The notes beneath the pieces were generated by a model. The model was not told the DNA's origin, made no database searches, and saw only the letters and a program-made list of their open reading frames with translations. 64,000 nucleotides of DNA from Cellvibrio sp. OA-2007 (GTDB lineage: Bacteria > Pseudomonadota > Gammaproteobacteria > Pseudomonadales > Cellvibrionaceae). The position numbers and the translations under genes were made by a program. The stretch is taken from positions 62,001 through 126,000 of the forward strand of contig NZ_BBUL01000097.1 of the NCBI RefSeq assembly GCF_000953825.1, read 5' to 3'. Positions within the stretch are counted from its first letter, which is position 1. Each line of letters starts with the position of its first letter. Shown here one piece after another: positions 58,946 to 64,000 of the stretch.

Positions 58946-60261
58946 AATTTTAGTACCACAGGGCTCAACAACAACAATGCAATCAAATTTGGGATCGCCA
59001 TAAGCGCATTTAGCGTATCAGCCAGCAACCATACAAAATCCAATTGAAAAACAGCGCCACCAAATACAGCCAACACCCAAAGCACACGGAAAGGTAATAC
59101 TGCTTTACGGCCAGCCAGATAAATCCAGCATCGCTCCCCAAAGTAACTCCACCCTAGAATTGTGGTGAATGTAAAAATCAACAGTGCGATCGCCAGAAAA
59201 TAGCCGCCCACACCAGGCAACGCAGACTCAAAAGCCGCCGCCGATAAACTGGCACCTTTTTCGCCACTCGTCCACACACCCGAACAGATAATAGTTAAGC
59301 CAGTCATGCTGCAAATAATAATGGTATCGATAAAAGTACCTATCATACCAATCAATCCAGAGCGAACCGGGCTATTGGTTGTGCCAGCCGCTTGGGCAAT
59401 GCCACCCGTACCCAAACCTGCCTCATTGGAAAAAATCCCACGCGCAACGCCGTATTGAATTGCCATCATCACTGCAGCACCAGCAAATCCGCCAGTAGCC
59501 GCCGACGGGGTAAATGCATGAGTAAAAATCAAGCCAAATGCTGCGGGAATGCGATCAGCATAGATTGCTAAAATAATAGCTGATGCAATGACATACCCAA
59601 CACACATAAAGGGCACCAATGAACTGGAAACTTTGGCAATACGTTTGATCCCACCCAATATCACCAATGCAACAATGATCGTAACAACCGAACCCGTAAT
59701 CCATCGCTCAATATGAAAGGTAGACTCCAACACATCAGCCATACTATTGGACTGCACCATATTGCCAATGCCAAATCCAGCAAGCCCGCCAAAAATAGCA
59801 AATGCAAACCCCAGCCATGCCCAAGATTTACCCAGCCCATTTTTAATCGCATACATCGGGCCGCCACAATACTCCCCGCGCTCATCTTTTTCGCGATATT
59901 GCACAGCCAACACAATTTCCGAATACTTAGTCGCCATACCAACCAAAGCAGTACACCACATCCAGAATAACGCGCCTGGCCCTCCCAAAAAAATAGCGGT
60001 CGCTACGCCCACGATATTTCCCGTACCTACCGTAGCTGAAAGACAGGTCATCAATGCCTGAAATGGGCTCACATCGCCAGTAGCTGGGTCACCCTTAGCC
60101 CTTCCACCCCACATTAACCGGAAGCCCATTAAAACCTGAAAAATGGGCATTCCCTTTAAAGCCACCATCAAAAACAACCCAGTACCCAGAATTAGGATAA
60201 GCATAGGTGCGCCCCAAACTATGCCGTTTAACCAGGCCACACACTGATGAATTAGCTCCAT
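58912..60261 (-). CDS. Sodium/alanine (glycine) symporter, AGCS family
   Basis: Inner-membrane transporter of 449 residues with about ten membrane segments. The AGCS signatures SATVGTGNIVGVATAIFLGG and GGPMYAIKNGLG, and the YGVARGIFSNEAGLGTGGIAQAA block (seen in two parts) are clear. Likely substrates are alanine or glycine with Na+. The start ATG 60261 has GGAG five bases upstream. Confidence 0.93.
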   Translation of the reverse strand: MELIHQCVAWLNGIVWGAPMLILILGTGLFLMVALKGMPIFQVLMGFRLMWGGRAKGDPATGDVSPFQALMTCLSATVGTGNIVGVATAIFLGGPGALFWMWCTALVGMATKYSEIVLAVQYREKDERGEYCGGPMYAIKNGLGKSWAWLGFAFAIFGGLAGFGIGNMVQSNSMADVLESTFHIERWITGSVVTIIVALVILGGIKRIAKVSSSLVPFMCVGYVIASAIILAIYADRIPAAFGLIFTHAFTPSAATGGFAGAAVMMAIQYGVARGIFSNEAGLGTGGIAQAAGTTNSPVRSGLIGMIGTFIDTIIICSMTGLTIICSGVWTSGEKGASLSAAAFESALPGVGGYFLAIALLIFTFTTILGWSYFGERCWIYLAGRKAVLPFRVLWVLAVFGGAVFQLDFVWLLADTLNALMAIPNLIALLLLSPVVLKLTKDYFDKNNL

Positions 60262-60302
60262 AAGAACTCCAGAGAAATGCGAAAGATGGTAATCAGAACA
60301 AT

Positions 60303-60325
60303 AAAAAAGGGGCCTAAGCCCCCTT
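60303..60325 (-). terminator. Terminator of yajC
   Basis: GGGG/CCCC-type stem with a short CTTAG loop, followed on the minus strand by TTTTTTAT. It separates yajC from the symporter gene. Confidence 0.75.
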
Positions 60326-60340
60326 TCCAGTTTTTAACGT

Positions 60341-60685
60341 TTAAGCCGCATCAATGGACTTGATTGTGCCTTTTGGCAGAACAGCGTGAACTGCCACTTT
60401 TTGAAATTTAAGCTCCACGTTATTACCAGTTTCGATGACGACATAAGCATCATCAACTTTAAGAATCTTGCCTAACATACCGCTGGTCATGATGACCTCA
60501 TCACCTTTAGCCAAGGCAGATACCAGATTCTGGTGCTCTTTTTGGCGCTTGCGCTGGGGACGAATAATCAGCAGATACATGAACAGGAACATGCCACCAA
60601 ACATTAATAAAGTAATCATTGGATTACTTTGCGGTGCTGGCGCTGTTTGAGCCTGAGCCATTGCGGATGCTATAAAGAAACTCAT
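60341..60685 (-). CDS. yajC: Preprotein translocase subunit YajC
   Basis: Accessory subunit of the Sec holotranslocon, 114 residues. One membrane helix (MITLLMFGGMFLFMYLLIIRP) followed by RKRQKEHQNLVSALAKGDEV and ITSG-like MTSGMLGKI. It normally lies in the tgt-yajC-secD-secF cluster; here it stands alone with its own terminator. Confidence 0.93.
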   Translation of the reverse strand: MSFFIASAMAQAQTAPAPQSNPMITLLMFGGMFLFMYLLIIRPQRKRQKEHQNLVSALAKGDEVIMTSGMLGKILKVDDAYVVIETGNNVELKFQKVAVHAVLPKGTIKSIDAA

Positions 60686-60790
60686 GAAACTAACCTCGTA
60701 GAATAAAGAGCGCTAACTCTACCTCTTTTGAAAGGTACAGGCAATTAGCGATCTTTAATCAAACAAGACTGTCAAAAAGAGGGATATAAA

Positions 60791-61234
60791 CTAAGCGTAA
60801 TCACGGAATAGCTTTCTAAATACACTAGGAGAAAGACTTGTCCAACGTTTGAAAGCATTCGTAAAACTAGTGCGATCCGAAAAATCCAATGCTTTGGACA
60901 CAGTATCAACACTCATGTGTTCATCAATGAGGTATTTAATCGCATAATGAAAACGCAAAATGTCGCGCAGTTGGGCAAAGTTTGCACTTTGCTGTTGTAA
61001 GCGACGCTGAAGGGTTCTTTTTGAAAGCTTCAAATCTTCTGCAATTCGATCAATAGAGAGGTCGTCCCGCCCAACTCTTTGCTTTAAAGCATCTATGACA
61101 CGTGCCGAGACACCTTCAAACTTAGGAATGTCGGCCATAGCTAAATACTCTTCATAAGATCTAACGTCAGATCCCTCAAAAGAGTTTTCAGAATAATGCT
61201 CACTATTGCGGTAAATTCGTTGTAATTGGATCAT
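60791..61234 (-). CDS. AraC-type regulator lacking a sensor domain
   Basis: A 147-residue protein whose C-terminal 100 residues form an AraC-type double helix-turn-helix (SIDRIAEDLKLSKRTLQRRL and VSKALDFSDRTSFTNAFKRW). The N-terminal 45 residues are short and polar, with no ligand-binding domain. It could respond to protein level or a partner rather than to a small molecule. The 226-base gap upstream (61235-61460) holds nothing that I recognise. Targets unknown. Confidence 0.85.
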   Translation of the reverse strand: MIQLQRIYRNSEHYSENSFEGSDVRSYEEYLAMADIPKFEGVSARVIDALKQRVGRDDLSIDRIAEDLKLSKRTLQRRLQQQSANFAQLRDILRFHYAIKYLIDEHMSVDTVSKALDFSDRTSFTNAFKRWTSLSPSVFRKLFRDYA

Positions 61235-61460
61235 CCAGGCGTCTCCTTTGCCAATTAAGGGCGTTTATGAAATCGAGCAGGAGTGTTTTTTATTGGTAGC
61301 CTAAAAATACTACCGTATTATTAAGCACCATCCGTGAAGCACTCAAACAACTCTCAGTACCAGTGATTATAGACGAACTTTTTTTGAATCAAAGTGAAAT
61401 GCGTATAAATTCTATTCAAAGCACGTGCTTTTTATCACAAGTAATTATATGAAAGCCACT

Positions 61461-61934
61461 TTAAATGCCATTACGTAAAACATTGAGCACTTCTTGATTA
61501 TGCGTCTTGGTATTCACCTTATCAATAATATGCTTCAATCGACCATCTTTATCGATAATAAAACTGGTACGCAATATTCCCATAAACTCACGACCCATAA
61601 ATTTTTTGAGCCCCCATACACCGTATTTTTCCGCAATCGCATGCTCTTCATCAGCCAGCAAATCGAAATTCAAATTGTACTTGTCGATAAATTTTTGCAG
61701 CTTAGTCGGTGCGTCAGGACTCACGCCGAGCACAACCGTGTCAAGCGCTTCAAACTCGGCAAGAGTGTCTCTGATACCACAAGCCTGAACCGTGCAGCCC
61801 GGCGTTGAGGCTTTAGGGTAGAAATACAACACAACATTTTTTTTGCCTTTGAACTGCTTTAATGCAACTTCGATTCCGGCTTGATTTTTAAGTGCGAATA
61901 CTGGAGCGAGATTACCAATTTTGGGAAACGACAT
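61461..61934 (-). CDS. bcp: Thiol peroxidase of the BCP/PrxQ family
   Basis: Reduces hydrogen peroxide and alkyl hydroperoxides using thioredoxin. The 157-residue peroxiredoxin has the peroxidatic Cys47 (STPGCTVQ) and the resolving Cys52 five residues on (ACGIRD), the PrxQ pattern. The fold is complete to IDKVNTKTHNQEVL. Confidence 0.95.
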   Translation of the reverse strand: MSFPKIGNLAPVFALKNQAGIEVALKQFKGKKNVVLYFYPKASTPGCTVQACGIRDTLAEFEALDTVVLGVSPDAPTKLQKFIDKYNLNFDLLADEEHAIAEKYGVWGLKKFMGREFMGILRTSFIIDKDGRLKHIIDKVNTKTHNQEVLNVLRNGI

Positions 61935-62028
61935 TAACTTATCAACCTTAAAGAATAATTTGTAAGATACGCCAAAATAATACGTATGAAACTATTGCAG
62001 TAGATAACAACATGAGCAGAAAAAGGAT

Positions 62029-62724
62029 TTACTTGTCAGAACCAAACACACCAAACAGCGCATCCTTTTCTTCCGTGGTAACGGTCGTACTCACATCGGC
62101 AGGTTCAACAACAGGGCTTTTTACGCAATTGCGCCCCGCATGTTTCGCTTGATACAGCCATGTATCAACACGCTCGATGAAGCCTTCCGGGCTATCACTG
62201 TGGTTACCGCGATATTCATCAACTCCTAAACTTGCTGTGATAACAATCGACTCCTGCTCATGCTCCAAAGGGGAGATAGCAATAATTTCACGCAACCGTT
62301 CGGCGACATTGACGGCCTGCCTCAAATCAGTATTTGGCAGCAAAATAACAAACTCTTCACCGCCAAAACGACAAGCAAAATCCAATTTGCGAATGGTCAA
62401 TGCGATTAATTGTGCAATATGAGCCAAGGCGCGATTGCCTAATTCGTGCCCCCAGCGATCATTAAATCCTTTGAAATGATCAATATCCAAAACAATCAGC
62501 GATAGCGGCTGAAAGGAACGGCTCGCACGCTCCATTTCCAGGGGCAGTGCATCGGAAAAAAAGCGAAAATTATATAGCCCGGTTAGTGCATCAGTACGGA
62601 CCTGTTCTTTTAATAGATCCACCTCTTGCCGCAGAGTTTGCAGCTCCTGCAGAAATTGGCAGGGAGCGTCGCCAAGCGGACAGGAAAGCGCAACAACATC
62701 AGGAGGGGATGCAGAAGAATCCAT
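62029..62724 (-). CDS. Diguanylate cyclase with a short cysteine-containing N-terminus
   Basis: Makes the second messenger cyclic di-GMP. The GGDEF domain (about 55-215) has an active GGEEF signature in FACRFGGEEFVILLPN, with the DIDHFKGFNDRWGH block. The N-terminal 55 residues have no known sensor domain: a CPLGDAPC pair, then a helical segment (ELQTLRQEVDLLKEQV) that probably forms a dimeric coiled coil. The start ATG 62724 is two codons inside the open frame. No soluble I-site RxxD is obvious five residues upstream of GGEEF. A C-terminal tail of about 25 residues follows. Confidence 0.92.
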   Translation of the reverse strand: MDSSASPPDVVALSCPLGDAPCQFLQELQTLRQEVDLLKEQVRTDALTGLYNFRFFSDALPLEMERASRSFQPLSLIVLDIDHFKGFNDRWGHELGNRALAHIAQLIALTIRKLDFACRFGGEEFVILLPNTDLRQAVNVAERLREIIAISPLEHEQESIVITASLGVDEYRGNHSDSPEGFIERVDTWLYQAKHAGRNCVKSPVVEPADVSTTVTTEEKDALFGVFGSDK

Positions 62725-62823
62725 AATCAATATTGCTTCTTTTTCAAGGTGTTAAGTTAATTTCCTGCACCAAGTCTAGACGAAATAACTCACCCTAACC
62801 AGAAACTATTTTCCGAAAAAATC

Positions 62824-62858
62824 AGTAAAAAAGCCGTGCAGAACACGGCTTTTTTACT
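62824..62858 (-). terminator. Terminator of the aguA-aguB unit
   Basis: AGTAAAAAAGCCGTG / CACGGCTTTTTTACT with a five-base loop, directly after the aguB stop. Symmetric enough to work in both directions. Confidence 0.88.
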
Positions 62859-62860
62859 GA

Positions 62861-63757
62861 TCAATCCCGATAAATTTTTATCAACTCACCGTAATGGTCT
62901 ATGCGGCGATCGCGCAGATAGGGCCACATGCGGCGCACTTGCTCACTACGCTGCAAATCAACAGTAACCACTTTGGTCTCTTCCTGATCGACACTCGCAC
63001 TGAACAAAAACTCGCCTTGCGGACCAGTGACAAAACTACTTCCCCAAAAATCCAACCCCACTCCACCTGCCGGGTCTGCTTCATGGCCAACACGGTTGAC
63101 GCTAATTACCGGTAAGCCATTTGCAATCGCATGGGCGCGCTGCACCGTAACCCAGGCATCACGCTGACGCACCTTCTCATCGGCATCTTCATCCGGAGCC
63201 CAACCAATTGCGGTTGGATAAATTAACAGCTCGGCTCCGGCCATAGCCATCAGGCGCGCGGCTTCAGGAAACCATTGATCCCAACAAACGAGAATCCCTA
63301 ACTTTCCGACCGATGTTTGAATGGGCTGAAAGCCTAAATCGCCCGGCGTAAAATAAAATTTCTCGTAATAGCCAGGATCATCCGGGATATGCATTTTGCG
63401 ATATTTGCCCGCGATAGTGCCGTCGCACTCGATAACCACAGCGGTATTATGGTGCAAACCCACTGCGCGCTTCTCAAATAGAGAGGCAACAATAACAATA
63501 TCCAACTCCTGTGCAAGCGCTCCCAACACTTGGGTGCTTGGCCCTGGAATTGTTTCTGCCAAATCAAAGTGTTCAGCCATTTCCTGCTGGCAAAAATATA
63601 GACCGCGATGCAATTCCTGCAACACCACCAACTTCGCCCCCTGTTGCGCGGCGATACGAATTTGCGCAATTGATTTGGCGAGATTAGCAGCGAGATCCGC
63701 GGTACAGGATTGCTGCACTAGACCCACCTGCAATGTTTTTACAACAGAGTTCAACAT
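62861..63757 (-). CDS. aguB: N-carbamoylputrescine amidohydrolase
   Basis: Nitrilase-family enzyme of 298 residues that hydrolyses N-carbamoylputrescine to putrescine, CO2 and ammonia. The catalytic triad is seen as Glu in LVVLQELHRG, Lys in GKYRKMHIPD, and Cys in GILVCWDQWFPEA. Its ATG overlaps the aguA stop (TAATG), so the two steps of agmatine use are coupled. Confidence 0.96.
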   Translation of the reverse strand: MLNSVVKTLQVGLVQQSCTADLAANLAKSIAQIRIAAQQGAKLVVLQELHRGLYFCQQEMAEHFDLAETIPGPSTQVLGALAQELDIVIVASLFEKRAVGLHHNTAVVIECDGTIAGKYRKMHIPDDPGYYEKFYFTPGDLGFQPIQTSVGKLGILVCWDQWFPEAARLMAMAGAELLIYPTAIGWAPDEDADEKVRQRDAWVTVQRAHAIANGLPVISVNRVGHEADPAGGVGLDFWGSSFVTGPQGEFLFSASVDQEETKVVTVDLQRSEQVRRMWPYLRDRRIDHYGELIKIYRD

Positions 63758-64000
63758 TAGATTCGCTCCCTTACACCTTCAGGAATTTGCATAGTAATGC
63801 AATGTAAACTTCCGCCCTGCTCGATCAACGACAAACAGGGAATGCCAAAAATTTCGTAGCCCGGAAATGCTTGAGAAATAACTTCCAACGCATCTTCATC
63901 CATTGGCAAGCCATAAATGGGAACCAAAACAGCTTCATTGATAATTAAAAAGTTGGCGTAGGTCGATGGCAAACGTGCATCGCTTTCATCACCCAATACT
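63757..64000 (-). CDS. aguA: Agmatine deiminase, C-terminal fragment (cut by right edge)
   Basis: The last 80 or so codons of agmatine deiminase, which converts agmatine to N-carbamoylputrescine. The catalytic Cys lies in GGSLHCITMQIP, the PPAD-family signature, preceded by LPSTYANFLIINEAVLVP. The start lies outside the window. Placement with aguB is the usual aguA-aguB pair. Confidence 0.92.
   Translation of the reverse strand, partial: VLGDESDARLPSTYANFLIINEAVLVPIYGLPMDEDALEVISQAFPGYEIFGIPCLSLIEQGGSLHCITMQIPEGVRERI

Overview
This window reads as chromosomal DNA of a gammaproteobacterium of the Cellvibrio type. Three things support this: Pseudomonas/E. coli-like core gene order (ftsB-ispD-ispF-truD-pcm-nlpD, eno-kdsA-pyrG, rpmF-plsX-fabD-fabG-acpP-fabF-pabC-mltG, yccA-tusDCB-tusE, aguA-aguB); a plant-polysaccharide locus with two GH53 galactanases, a GH2 enzyme and a large TonB-dependent receptor; and a serine-rich linker in a surface lipoprotein, a habit of Cellvibrio-like degraders. 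The genus is an inference from gene content, not from a database match. No phage, insertion sequence, CRISPR array or pseudogene was found.

Layout. 1-7.8 kb: housekeeping genes on the minus strand, from the truncated nlpD at the left edge through pcm, truD, ispF, ispD, ftsB, eno, kdsA and pyrG; surE is missing from its usual place between truD and pcm. 8-10.5 kb: recX, a DUF4136 lipoprotein and recA with a LexA box. 10.6-18.2 kb: an accessory block between recA and its usual neighbour pncC, holding an NHL-repeat lipoprotein, a LytS/LytTR two-component pair, an unknown exported protein, a membrane-bound ToxR/CadC-like regulator with a possible coupled leader peptide, and a GT2 glycosyltransferase. 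18.8-23.4 kb: a Ser/Thr kinase with a second, degenerate kinase domain, facing a two-gene unit of a zinc-finger/membrane/helical-repeat protein and a rhomboid protease. 23.5-34 kb: the galactan locus (TonB receptor, GH53, GH2, and a second GH53 on the other strand), split by an HscC-type Hsp70 and its J-protein partner.

34-64 kb is mostly core: a PhyH-type dioxygenase, a DJ-1/PfpI protein, ffh/ypjD, cysS and glnS, the fatty-acid synthesis cluster, maf, a HAD phosphatase, rluC, a long structured leader and rne, tRNA-Ser(UGA), yccA and the tus sulfur relay, an AGCS symporter, an isolated yajC, a bare AraC-type regulator, bcp, a GGDEF protein, and the agmatine-to-putrescine genes aguB and aguA (cut by the right edge).

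How the genes fit together: the receptor, GH53 enzymes and GH2 enzyme form a plausible pathway for binding, cutting, importing and trimming beta-1,4-galactan. The most unusual part is the kinase-pseudokinase / zinc-finger membrane protein / rhomboid group at 18.8-23.4 kb, which looks like an uncharacterised membrane signalling or quality-control module; this function is inferred.
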